Shown here: positions 40,337-49,013 of the stretch, piece after piece
Numbering within the stretch: position 1 is the stretch's first letter
How the letters are laid out: each line of letters opens with the position of its first letter
Assembly (NCBI RefSeq): GCF_030063415.1
Contig: NZ_JASITA010000006.1
Location: 124,001 to 188,000, forward strand
Direction of reading: 5' to 3'
Length of the DNA stretch: 64,000 nt
DNA from: Streptomyces sp. H27-C3
GTDB lineage: Bacteria; Actinomycetota; Actinomycetes; Streptomycetales; Streptomycetaceae
Position numbers and translations under genes: made by a program
Notes under the pieces: model-generated
The model's database searches: none
Seen by the model: only the letters and a program-made list of their open reading frames with translations
Told to the model about the DNA's origin: nothing

Positions 40337-41174
40337 GGTCGCGGGCCCCTCTCGAAGACTTGTCGAGCCGGAAAAAGGTCCGGTAGAGGCCGAGTTGGTG
40401 ATCGAGCATATGGGCGCCGTGGAGGATCGGGTGGCCCAGCGCGGCAGCGGCCTTCAGCAGGGCGGTCTCTCTCGGCTTCATGATCACATCGGCCACCACG
40501 CAGTGCGGGCGCAGGGCCTGCGGGGAGAACGGCAGGGGATCGTCCGCGCGCATGCCCAGCGGGGTCGCGTTGACCACGATGTCCGCGTCGTCGAGTACGG
40601 GCTTCGCCGCGCCGGTCGTGCGGCCGGGCCAGTGCCGCTCCAGCCGCGCGACCAGGGCCTCCAACTTGTCCGCGTCCGGATCGCAGAGGGACAGCCGTGC
40701 CGCGCCCGCGGCCAGCAGGGCCGCCGCGATCGCGCTGCCGGCCCCGCCGGCGCCCATGAGGGCGACGTGCTTCCCCTTGGGGAGGTGGCCGGCCGCGACC
40801 AGTCCGCTGACGAAACCGATCCCGTCGAAGTTCTCACCGGTCCAGCGGCCGTCCGGTTCACGGCGCAGCGCGTTGACGGCGCCGGCCGCCTCGGCTGCCG
40901 GGCTCACCTCGTCCGCGAGGTGCAGGGCTGCCGCCTTGTGCGGAATGGTGATGAGTATCCCGTCCAGATTCTCCATTCTCCGAAGACCGCGGAAAACGTC
41001 GGCGAAAGAATCCGGTCGAACATGTACGGGGAGCAGCACCGCGTTGATGCCGAGGTGTGCGAAGAGCGGGTTGAGGAGAGACGGTGCGCGCACTTGGGCG
41101 ACGGGGTCGCCGAGAACGGCGTAGAGCCGCGTGCTTCCTGAAATCGGTAGGGGCGAAGGAGAGTTGATTTCCAT
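40329..41174 (-). CDS. Shikimate/quinate dehydrogenase-like protein
   Basis: 281 aa from ATG 41174 (AGGGAA upstream). NADP fold GAGGAGSAIAAALLAAGA, catalytic Lys region TIPHKAAAL, NFDGIGF, and C-terminal HMLDHQLGLYRTFF. In place of the S-x-S that binds the shikimate carboxylate there is AQVRAPSLLNPLF, so the substrate may be another polyol acid. Two later genes in the window also act on shikimate-pathway compounds, but this one lies in the scarred segment and is not the house AroE. Confidence 0.8.
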   Translation of the reverse strand: MEINSPSPLPISGSTRLYAVLGDPVAQVRAPSLLNPLFAHLGINAVLLPVHVRPDSFADVFRGLRRMENLDGILITIPHKAAALHLADEVSPAAEAAGAVNALRREPDGRWTGENFDGIGFVSGLVAAGHLPKGKHVALMGAGGAGSAIAAALLAAGAARLSLCDPDADKLEALVARLERHWPGRTTGAAKPVLDDADIVVNATPLGMRADDPLPFSPQALRPHCVVADVIMKPRETALLKAAAALGHPILHGAHMLDHQLGLYRTFFRLDKSSRGARDRE

Positions 41175-41410
41175 GGATTCCCTGCTTTCCCTGAACATGT
41201 GGTGGCGCCCTGAGCGATCGCGGGCGCGGAAAACGAGCCGGGGGCGGCGGGTGGCCCCGGAGGCGTCGGCCGCCCCTACCGCCCGCCAGAAGTCTCTTTG
41301 AGTCAAACCGTCAACATGGGGGATGCGGTTCCCTCCCGCAGAGGTGGCAGCGCGTCATCACATGGGGTGATCATTGGGCTGTTCCCCCTCCCCCTTACTG
41401 AAAAGCGAAG

Positions 41411-42049
41411 ATGACCTACCTGCTTCACATCGACTCCTCATCCCTCCTCACCGGATCGGTTTCCCGGGAGGTCGGCGCCACCTTCCAGACCGCGTGGCAG
41501 AAGGAGCACCCCGATGACACCGTGGTCTACCGCGACCTCGCCGCGGACCCGCTGCCGCACCTGACCCCCGCCGCGATAACCGGGCGCTTCACCAGCCCCG
41601 CCGACCGCACCGAGGGCCAAGCGGCCGCGATCGCCCTCCAGGACACCCTCATCGAGGAGTTCCTCGGAGCCGGCGCCTACCTGTTCACCGTGCCGATGTA
41701 CAACCACTCGATCCCCTCGGGCTTCAAGGCGTGGATCGACCAGGTCTTCGTCAACGGGCGAACCCTCTTCCCCGCCCCCGACCAGGTCCCCACCCGCGGC
41801 CGCCGCGCCGTGGTCGTCACGAGCCGCGGCGGCGGATACGGCCCCGGCACCCCGCGCGAGGGCATGGACCACGTGATCCCTTACCTCCGCAGCGTGATGG
41901 CCGGCTCCCTGGGCCTGAACCTGGACATCATCACCCCCGAGCTGACCATGGCCCACCGCAACCCGGCCATGGCCCCGCTCCGCCCCCAGGCCGAGGCGTC
42001 GCGCGCCCGCGCCCACGAGGAAGCGGAGCAGTTCGCCCGGCTGGCCTGA
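41411..42049 (+). CDS. azoR: FMN-dependent NADH:quinone/azo oxidoreductase
   Basis: 212 aa flavodoxin-like fold. LLHIDSSSLLTGSVSREVGA (FMN phosphate loop), TVPMYNHSIPSGFKAWIDQV, SRGGGYGPGTPREGMDH and a C-terminal helix. AzoR family: two-electron reduction of quinones and azo compounds, FMN bound, homodimer. Divergent from the dehydrogenase gene over a 236-bp gap that presumably holds both promoters. Confidence 0.9.
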   Translation: MTYLLHIDSSSLLTGSVSREVGATFQTAWQKEHPDDTVVYRDLAADPLPHLTPAAITGRFTSPADRTEGQAAAIALQDTLIEEFLGAGAYLFTVPMYNHSIPSGFKAWIDQVFVNGRTLFPAPDQVPTRGRRAVVVTSRGGGYGPGTPREGMDHVIPYLRSVMAGSLGLNLDIITPELTMAHRNPAMAPLRPQAEASRARAHEEAEQFARLA

Positions 42050-42115
42050 GCGGTATCGGCCAGCAGCGGACTCCATCGCTGCCGGCCGTACCGGTCTACG
42101 CGCCTGCCTCCGCCC

Positions 42116-42937
42116 CTAGCGGGCCTCGTCAGCCTCTGCTGCCTCGGCGCCGGAGCGGGTCGCTACGATCACGGTGGCGTCCAGCTCGTCGTCGGTGACC
42201 ACCCTGGCGGGCAGCCCGGCGCCGGTGACCGCCGCGATGGCCTGGTCGGCCTGTCGCTCACTCGTCTCGAAGAGCAGGATGCCGCCCGGCGCCAGCCACT
42301 GCGAGGCCTCGGCGACCACGCGCCGCAGCACCTCCAGGCCGTCCACGCCACCGTCGAGAGCCACCCGCGCCTCGTACTCGCGGGCCTCGGCCGGAAGCAG
42401 CTCGATCTCCACCGTGGGCACGTACGGCACGTTGGACAGCAGTACGTCCACGCGGCCCTTCAGCCCGACGGGCAGGGGCTCGAAGAGGTCGCCTTCGTAG
42501 ACCTCGCCCCCGGCCGGGATGACATTGCGCCGGGCACAGCGCACGGCGGCGGGGTCGACGTCCGCGGCGTGCAGCTCGACCTCGTCGAGGGCGGCGGCCA
42601 GGGCGACGCCCAGTGCGCCCGAGCCGCAGCACAGGTCGACGACGACCGCACGCGACGGGGCGAGCGCGGCGGCCTGCTGGACGAGGGCCTCGGTACGCCG
42701 ACGGGGCACGAAGACCTCGGCGTCGACCTCGATCCGCAGCCCGCAGAACTCGGCGTAGCCGACGACGTGTTCGAGCGGCAGACCGACCGCGCGGCGCTCG
42801 ACCATGTCCTCAAGATCGGCGGGGCTGCCCGCCGCGGACATGATCATCTGCGCCTCCTCCTCGGCGAAGACGCAACCCGCGGCGCGGAGCCGGGCGACGA
42901 TGGCGGATTCGGACTGATCCAACGAAGGAACAGACAT
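42116..42937 (-). CDS. PrmC-related N5-glutamine methyltransferase-like protein
   Basis: 273 aa, ATG 42937 with AAAGG. N-terminal helical domain (ERRAVGLPLEHVVGYAEFCG), SAM motif VVDLCCGSGALGVAL, catalytic loop LLSNVPYVPT. NVPY replaces the NPPY of PrmC/HemK; this change marks a known PrmC-related paralogue family. The ribosome release-factor enzyme itself lies elsewhere. Intact. Confidence 0.82.
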   Translation of the reverse strand: MSVPSLDQSESAIVARLRAAGCVFAEEEAQMIMSAAGSPADLEDMVERRAVGLPLEHVVGYAEFCGLRIEVDAEVFVPRRRTEALVQQAAALAPSRAVVVDLCCGSGALGVALAAALDEVELHAADVDPAAVRCARRNVIPAGGEVYEGDLFEPLPVGLKGRVDVLLSNVPYVPTVEIELLPAEAREYEARVALDGGVDGLEVLRRVVAEASQWLAPGGILLFETSERQADQAIAAVTGAGLPARVVTDDELDATVIVATRSGAEAAEADEAR

Positions 42938-43080
42938 GAAGCCTTTCAGCGAAATGAGTAACGTGCGGCCCTTGTCGGTCACCTGGACGGGTGAACGGAA
43001 GGACGGTCACGAAAGCCAACAACACTATCCGAGCGCAACCGGGGATGGTTCGGGCGGACTTTTCCCGTTCTCGGTCGAGA

Positions 43081-45330
43081 TCACATTTCCTCGCCGCCCG
43101 GGGTGACGACGGCCAGGATCTGGTCCATGGCGACGGTGGTACCGGGTGAGACGTCGAGCTCGGTGACGGTGCCGGCGTGGGGGGCGGAGATGACGTGCTC
43201 CATCTTCATGGCCTCGACGACGAGGAGGCTCTGCCCGGCAGTGACATGGTCGCCGAGGACCACCTTGACGACGGTGACGGTGCCGGGCATGGGGGCGGCG
43301 AGGGTGTCGGCGCCTGCGCTGTCCGCGCCTTGGAGGGAAGCGGCGACTGGGTCGTGGTCCTTGAGGTGCCAGGAGTCCCCATCACGGCCGAGCCAGGTTC
43401 CCTCCGGGGAGGGGGCGTGGCTGAAGGTGTGGGTGACGCCGTCGAGTTCGACCGTGACGTGGTGGGGGGTGCGGCTGACGATCCGGCCGCGGGCCGGTGC
43501 GCTGGGGCTCTGCCCCAGACCCCGCGCCTCAAACGCCGACGGGGCTTGATGTGGGGCGGCACCGCTGCTAGGTGCGGGCTGAGTGCCGGGGCTCTGCCCA
43601 TGTGACGCCGCCGAGCTGCCGGGTGCGGGCTGAGTACCGGGGGCTCCGCCCCCGGACCCTCCCCCAGCTACCATTGGGGGTACCCGCAACGCCTCAAACA
43701 CCGGCGGGGCTGGGTTGTCGCCAGCGGGGTTGCCGATGAGGAGCTCCGGCTCCGCGCCGTGCGGGCGGGTGCGGACGGTGACCGGGTCCTGGCCCGGGAG
43801 GCGGAAGTGGTGGACGGTCCAGGCCGGGGTACCGCCCAGGCGCCAGCCGTTCGGGATCCCGAACGGGTCGACCCACTCGTTCGGCGCTTGGAGCCCACCG
43901 CTCAGCGCCGCGGGCCCGCCATGCCTCGCCGCCCCACCCGGCCACACCGGCCTTGCCGATCCACCGGGCTGGGCCGCTGTACCCAGCCCGGCCGTACTAT
44001 CCAGCCTCGCCTGGGGGCCGCTCCCAGCGGTAGCCGGGGGAGTTCGAGGTGCGGGTCCGGGCAGAGCCCTCCGCGGCGGAGCCGCATATGTATCGAGCCG
44101 GAAAGGGGCGCGGTGGGGGAGAGAAGCCTGGGCCGACAGAAGCGCAGCTGCCGCATACACCTCCGGCGGGACACCCTTCGGCAGGAGTTCGGCCAGGTCG
44201 CGCTCGACCAGGCCCGTGTCCAGGTCCCCGGACACCACGTCCGGGTGCGCCAACAGCCGCCGCAGGAAACCCGTGTTGGTCTGGACGCCCAGGATGACGG
44301 TGTCCGCCAGCGCCCCCCCCCCCGCAGAACACGAAGTGCAGCGGCCCGGTCCGGCCCGTACGCGATGACCTTCGACAGCATCGGGTCGTACGTCGAGCCG
44401 GTGTCCACTCCGGCGACCCAGGCCCGAGTCGGTGCGGACGGACCCGCCCGAGGGTTCCGACAGGGCGAGGACGGTGCCCCCGGAGGGCAGGAACCCCCGC
44501 GCCGGGTCCTCGGCGCAGACACGGGCCTCGATGGCGTGACCGGTGAGGGTGACATCGGACTGGCCGAAGCCGAGCTTCGCCCCGGCCGCGACCCGCAGCT
44601 GCTGCTCCACCAGGTCCAGGCCGGTGATCAGCTCGGTGACCGGGTGTTCGACCTGGAGGCGGGTGTTCATCTCCATGAAGTAGTACGAGGACGGGTTGCC
44701 CCCCCGGGACGATGAACTCGACGGTGCCCGCGCCGACATACCCGCACGAGCGGGCCGCTTCCACCGCTGCCGCGCCCATGGCCGCGCGGGTCTTCTCGTC
44801 CAGCAGGACCGACGGCGCTTCCTCGATCACCTCCTGGTGCCGCCGCTGGAGCGAGCACTCGCGCTCACCCAGGTGCACCACGTTGCCGTACGAGTCCGCC
44901 AGCACCTGGAACTCGATGTGCCGGGGCCGGTCGATCCACCGCTCCACCAGCAGCGTGTCATCCCCGAAGGAGGAGCGGGCCTCGCGGCGGGCCTCGGCGA
45001 TCTCCTCGCCCAGCAGCCCCGCATCCCGCACCAGCCGCATGCCCTTGCCGCCACCGCCCGCCGAGGGCTTCAGCAACACCGGCATGCCGATCTCCGCGGC
45101 GGCCGCGACCAGTTCGGAGTCGGTCAGCCCGCTGCCGGAGGAGCCCGGCACGACCGGGATCCCGGCCGCCTGCACGGTCGCCTTGGCCCGGATCTTGTCA
45201 CCCATCAGGGAGATCGCCGAGGCCGGCGGCCCGATGAAAGCGAGTCCGGCGTCAGCGCAGGCCTGTGCGAAGGCGCTGTTCTCCGCGAGGAAACCGTACC
45301 CGGGGTGGATCGCCTCGGCCCCCGTGCGGC
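43081..45330 (-). pseudogene. Acetyl/propionyl-CoA carboxylase alpha subunit (BC-BCCP), broken
   Basis: The frame begins at [17 protein letters not shown] (about 45318), lacking the first 70 or so residues with GEIACR. ATP-grasp [13 protein letters not shown] and [17 protein letters not shown] are intact. There are frameshifts at C7 (44699-44705), near 44423 and at C11 (44313-44323). [15 protein letters not shown] and biotin site VEAMKMEHV are found in other frames. The end is a Pro/Ser-rich insert plus BCCP domain. Relatives act in branched-chain or propionyl metabolism. Indels in C-runs could be sequencing errors, but the 5' truncation is real in this sequence. Confidence 0.88.
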
Positions 45331-46131
45331 GCCCTCTGCGCCGTGAGCCCCCAGGTGGGCCTCGCCGACATACTTCGGCAGCAGGAAGCGGAACTTGCCC
45401 AACGGCAGGCTCAAGTCGCCGCTTCCCGAGCTGCCGTCACCCAGCTCTTCGCCGACCACGCCGACGACGCGCAGTCCGACGGAATCCACGGGGAACGCCT
45501 CCTGGGCCTGGACGCGATCCAGAGCCGCCTCGAATTCATGGGCCGGACCATGACCACCGAGTGCATGGGTGTACACCCCGGCCGCGCACAGCGGTCCGAG
45601 GATCTGATGGCCAGTCGCCCGCTGAACTCCGAGGCGCTGCACCGGGGCGTGACATTCCGGACCCTCTACCAGGACTGCGTGCGCAACGACGGCCCTACCG
45701 TGGACCACGCCAACTGGCTGCTGGAGCGGGGCGGCGAGGTCCGCACGGCACCGGTGGTCCCGCAGCGCGTGGTCATCACGGACCGCAGCCGCGCCCTGGT
45801 CCCCCTGCACCCCTCGGACAGCCGCAAGGGCGCCCTGTACGTCACCGAACCCGGCATAGTGATCTCGCTGATCGACCTGTTCGAACAGGCCTGGGTCATC
45901 GCGGTCCCCCTCGGCTCGACCCACACCCGAGACCCCGACACCGGCCTGAGCCCCGCCGAACGCGAACTCCTCCGCCTCCTGGGCTCCGGCCTGACCGACG
46001 AAGCCGCGAGCAACCGCCTCGGCGTCTCGGTCCGCACGGTCCGCCGCCAAATGGCCTCCATCATGGAACGCCTAGGCGCCGCCAGCCGCTTCGAAGCCGG
46101 CCTGAAAGCCGCCCAACGCAGCTGGATCTAA
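45331..46131 (+). pseudogene. LuxR-type regulator lacking its N-terminus
   Basis: It begins abruptly at [20 protein letters not shown], which in this TrmB-like/LuxR family lies about 60-70 residues in. The sensor part (TDRSRALVPLHP; ALYVTEPGIVISLIDLFEQA) and HTH (LSPAERELLRLLGSGLTDEA, SNRLGVSVRTVRRQMASIME) are intact. No start with a ribosome-binding site fits the junction. It is head to head with the broken carboxylase; the promoter region and both 5' ends are gone. Confidence 0.85.
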
Positions 46132-46189
46132 CGACCTCGGGGGCAATGGCGCGCGGGCTCCCGGAGTCATGCGACTCCGTCGGGGATCT

Positions 46190-46412
46190 TGTAGTGGTCG
46201 AGGCCAGCCGCTGACGGCTCGCCAAGACTTCAGTCGATGGATCCCGTGCTGGTCCAGGAAGTCCTGGAAGGCGGGTCGGCCGCCGGCGCGGAGGTGCCTC
46301 ACCGGTCGGCGGCCGACCGCTGAGGCGCTCAATGTTCACGGCGATGGCCGTGAACACGTGCTGCAGGTGGGCCTTCGACTGCCCCCGGCGGCGGCAGTGG
46401 CTCATGCCGTGT
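46190..46412 (-). pseudogene. Transposase C-terminal remnant (IS1182/IS5-like)
   Basis: Minus strand reads CRRRGQSKAHLQHVFTAIAV-NIERLS, then in another frame RPAFQDFLDQHGIHRLKSWR. These are the last 60 or so residues of a DDE transposase common in Streptomyces. A frameshift separates them and the rest is missing at the tRNA repeat border. Confidence 0.8.
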
Positions 46413-46419
46413 CCATGGT

Positions 46420-46507
46420 CTCGTAATGCGTAGGTCTCGGGTTCGAATCCCGAAGGCGGCTCCGGAAGAACCCCAGGACTCACTCGCCGTGACCTGGGGT
46501 TTTTTCT
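46420..46507 (+). repeat. Direct repeat, right copy (tRNA 3' half plus terminator)
   Basis: Begins at the anticodon loop (CTCGTAATGCG). The 5' half of the tRNA is absent, so it is not a gene. Contains terminator CCCCAGG/CCTGGGG plus T7 (46471-46506). Confidence 0.9.
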
Positions 46508-46596
46508 TGTGCCCGGTACCTTGTCGAGATCTTGCCGGGACCTTGCGGAGACGGAACGCCATAGGGGTGCCGTCTCGTTGTGGCCGGCCGTGGGCG

Positions 46597-46989
46597 TCAG
46601 AGCTTGACCACTTGCGCGCCGGGGCCGCACAGCGTCAGGAGGTCTTCGGGGTCCGCGGTCAGGACAGTTGCTGGGGCTGCCGAGGCGAGTGCGGTGGCGG
46701 CGACGATTGCGTCCAGGGCGTACTCGTGGCCGAGCAGCCCGGCCGAGGCGAGGAGCTTGCTCGCGTGGCGGGCGATGGCTTCGGTGGGTGGGACGATGTC
46801 CACGCGCGAGGCGGCGTAGTCGAAGCGGGCCTGGTTGGTCCTGGGGTCGCGTGCTTCGACGAGCGTGACGGAGCTGGTGACCAAGCGGATGTCTTCGGCC
46901 TCGGCTGCGGCCAGCCACTCGATGAGTTCGGGCCTGCGCCTGACGAGTTGCGACAATCCCTCGCAGTCCAGGACGAGCGTGCCACTCAC
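46597..46989 (-). CDS. vapC: PIN-domain toxin (VapC-like)
   Basis: 130 aa from GTG 46989, GTGA overlap with the antitoxin stop. PIN acids: LVLDCEGLSQL (Asp near the N-terminus), SSVTLVEARDP (Glu), EYALDAIVAATALASA (Asp), TADPEDLLTLC (Asp). Single-stranded RNase, presumably cutting tRNA or rRNA. Operon with an RHH antitoxin, which comes first. Lies 90 bp past the tRNA repeat. Confidence 0.85.
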   Translation of the reverse strand: MSGTLVLDCEGLSQLVRRRPELIEWLAAAEAEDIRLVTSSVTLVEARDPRTNQARFDYAASRVDIVPPTEAIARHASKLLASAGLLGHEYALDAIVAATALASAAPATVLTADPEDLLTLCGPGAQVVKL

Positions 46990-47234
46990 GCGGCGTTCGC
47001 CGAGTCGGCCGCGTTGCCGCGAAGGATCGCTCGCTTGGCGTCGACCGCTGCCTGGTCGACGCGGCCGTTTTTGGCTTCCGCGTCCTCGATGAGTTCGCGC
47101 AGCCGATCCCGCTCCAGTTGGCGCTGGATGAGGGCTTCGACATAGGCGGACATGCCTCGCTTGCCGGTGCGCGCCTTGAGAGCCGCGATGGTGCCCTCGT
47201 GGAGCGAGACGGATACCGGCCGGACCGGGCCTTC
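46986..47234 (-). CDS. vapB: Ribbon-helix-helix antitoxin, start unresolved
   Basis: Readable as PVRPVSVSLHEGTIAALKAR, then TGKRGMSAYVEALIQRQLER, then a Glu/Lys-rich toxin-binding tail. A beta strand and two helices make an RHH fold. No ATG, GTG or TTG precedes the strand in this frame; the only internal ATG (47153) would remove it. The nearest ATG (47283) is one frame off, with a G6/C6 run (47242-47247) between. A one-base indel there, real or a sequencing error, would explain it. Confidence 0.65.
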   Translation of the reverse strand, partial: EGPVRPVSVSLHEGTIAALKARTGKRGMSAYVEALIQRQLERDRLRELIEDAEAKNGRVDQAAVDAKRAILRGNAADSANAA

Positions 47235-47372
47235 GCCGGGAGGGGGGAGAGGGGACAGCGGCGGGAGACGGAGGGGTGGCCATGGCCGTCGTTCAACAAA
47301 ACTATTGTTACTTAGCGGCTTGGGTTCGTGCTTTCGTCGCCGGCCGCCCCGTAAGTCTCTCGCCCCCGCCCC

Positions 47373-48774
47373 TCATCCCCCCACCTCCCGAAAAGCTTCC
47401 CCCAGCGCCTCCAGGCTGCGGCCCAAATCTGTGCAGTTCACCGCTGCGTAGCTGACCACCAGGGCCGGGGGGCGGGTCGTGTCCGCCAGGGTGTAGAAGC
47501 GGCCGCCTCGGACCAGTACCGAGCGGGTGCGGGCCGCGCGGACCAGGGCCTGTTCGTCCATGTGGGGCGGGAGTTGGAGGTAGGCCTGGAGGCCGCTGTC
47601 GCGGCCCAGGAGGCGGGTGCCGGGGAGGTGGTTGGCGGACTGGCGGCGGATCACTCCTCGGCGTTTGTGGAATTCCGTGCGCATCTTGCGCTGGTGGCGG
47701 TCGAGGGCGCCGGTGTCTATGAAGCGGGCCAGGGCCAGCTGTTCGATGCCCGAGCAGCCGATGTCCCAGCCCGCCCGCACATGCTCGATCGATGCCATCA
47801 GCTCCGAGGGCGCGGCCAGCCAGCCCAGGCGCAGGGCGGGGGCGAGGATCTTGCTCGCGCTGCCGGCGTAGACCACCCGGTCGGGGGCCAGGCTCTGGAG
47901 GGCGGGTACGCGGTCGGAGCGGTGCAGGAAGGCGCTGTCGAAGTCGTCCTCCAGGACATAGCCGTCCACCGTGCGTGCCCAGGCGATGAGGCGCTCGCGG
48001 CGGGCCCGGCTGAGGCGGGAGCCGGTCGGGAAGTGGTTGCCGGGGGTCATGAGTACGGCGCGTACGCCGCTGCGCTCCAGGACGTCCACGCGCAGCCCGT
48101 CCTGGTCGACCGGTACGCCCACCGGGTGCAGACCCGAGCTGGTGATGAACTCGCGTTCGCCCGGGTGGCCCGGGTCCTCCACGGCCAGGGACCGGTGGCC
48201 CCGGTCGCTGAGGACCTTGCAGATCAGGGCCAGGCCCTGGGCGAAGCCGGCGGTGAGCATGAGGTCCTCGGGGCGGGTCCGTACGCCACGGACCCGCCCG
48301 AGGTATCCGGTCAGTACGTGCCGGGCCAGGGGGACGCCGGAGGGCGGGGCGTAGCTCAGCTCCTGGCGGCCCGCGTCATTGACCACGGCGGTGACGCAGC
48401 GGATCCATTCCTGGCGGGGGAAGGCCGCGATGTCCGAGGTGCCGGTACGCAGGTCCCACATCGCCTCGGTGGACTCGCGGTCGCGGTCCGGGGACACCAG
48501 GGTGGGGACCGCCTGCGAGGTGGGCGGCTCCGAGATCGTGGTGCCCGAGCCGTGCTTCGTGAGTAAGTACCCCTCGGCGGCGAGCTGTTCGTACGCCTCG
48601 ACGACGACGCTGCGGGACACCCCGAGGTCGTGTGCCAGTTGACGGGTGGAGGGGATGCGGGTGCCCGGACGCAGGGAGCCGTTCTCGACCAATCGGCGCA
48701 GCGAGTTACGTACTTGTACAGCCAGCGGGAGCCTTGAGTCGCGGTCCACGGTGAGGGCGAGCTGCCACGACAAG
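47373..48774 (-). CDS. MocR/PdxR-type GntR regulator with aminotransferase domain
   Basis: 466 aa from TTG 48774, or longer from 48848. N-terminal winged HTH (LPLAVQVRNSLRRLVENGSL, GTRIPSTRQLAHDLGVSRSV, EAYEQLAAEGYL), linker, then a fold-type-I aminotransferase domain: ELSYAPPSGVPLARHVLTGY, TPGNHFPTGSRLSRARRERL, YVLEDDFDSAFL, PLP Lys in YAGSASKILAPALRLGWL. MocR proteins sense PLP or an amino-acid-PLP adduct. Divergent from the biosynthetic operon, it is its likely regulator; the operon contains a PLP enzyme. Confidence 0.9.
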
Positions 48775-48803
48775 TGGTCTTCTCTCTGACTGTCGAAGTG
48801 GTA
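48773..48803. promoter_or_regulatory. Candidate MocR operator, AAGTGGT repeats
   Basis: AAGTGGTC (48773) and AAGTGGTA (48796), direct repeats 23 bp apart, resemble the AAAGTGG-type half-sites described for PdxR. Located at the start of the regulator gene, between it and trpE. Confidence 0.55.
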
Positions 48804-48984
48804 TGGCCAGGCATTCTGACATCTGATGAAGTCGTTTCGCACACACATTTGCCGCCCCGGGGGGAACTGGGGTGGCCGGGGGTGGCACGGGGGGAAGGGG
48901 CCGGTGAAAGCCGGTCATGCGTGACATGCGATGTCGAGCCCATGGCTCGCCGCGGACGTGTTCGTCCAATCCTCCGAGCCCCAA

Positions 48985-48999
48985 TGGTCTGTTGGACCA
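48985..48999. promoter_or_regulatory. Inverted repeat TGGTC-5-GACCA
   Basis: TGGTC (48985) and GACCA (48995), 5-bp spacer, 15 bp before the trpE-like start. Possible operator. The intervening 48804-48984 has no gene. Confidence 0.4.
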
Positions 49000-49013
49000 G
49001 AAAGGCTCTTGCT

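Larger units (their letters stand above)
38681..46507. mobile_element. Scarred genomic segment between tRNA-Thr repeats
   Basis: 7.8 kb bounded by direct repeats of the tRNA-Thr 3' half, the typical target of tyrosine integrases. No integrase remains. Contents are mixed: several truncated genes, an IS tail, and genes (PPTase, carboxylase) that in other Streptomyces lie elsewhere. Best read as a decayed island or the product of repeated insertion and deletion at the tRNA. Confidence 0.65.

Noticed and set aside
44313..44705. Programmed frameshifting in the carboxylase gene
   Set aside because: Several indels plus a missing 5' end and no slippery heptamer with a downstream structure favour decay or read errors.
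46420..46461. Second tRNA-Thr gene
   Set aside because: Only the 3' half is present; no 5' acceptor strand or D arm, so no cloverleaf.
46330..46562. Small ORF with IRTRDLRIT-like residues
   Set aside because: This is the antisense of tRNA T-arm and terminator DNA, a known source of false ORFs.
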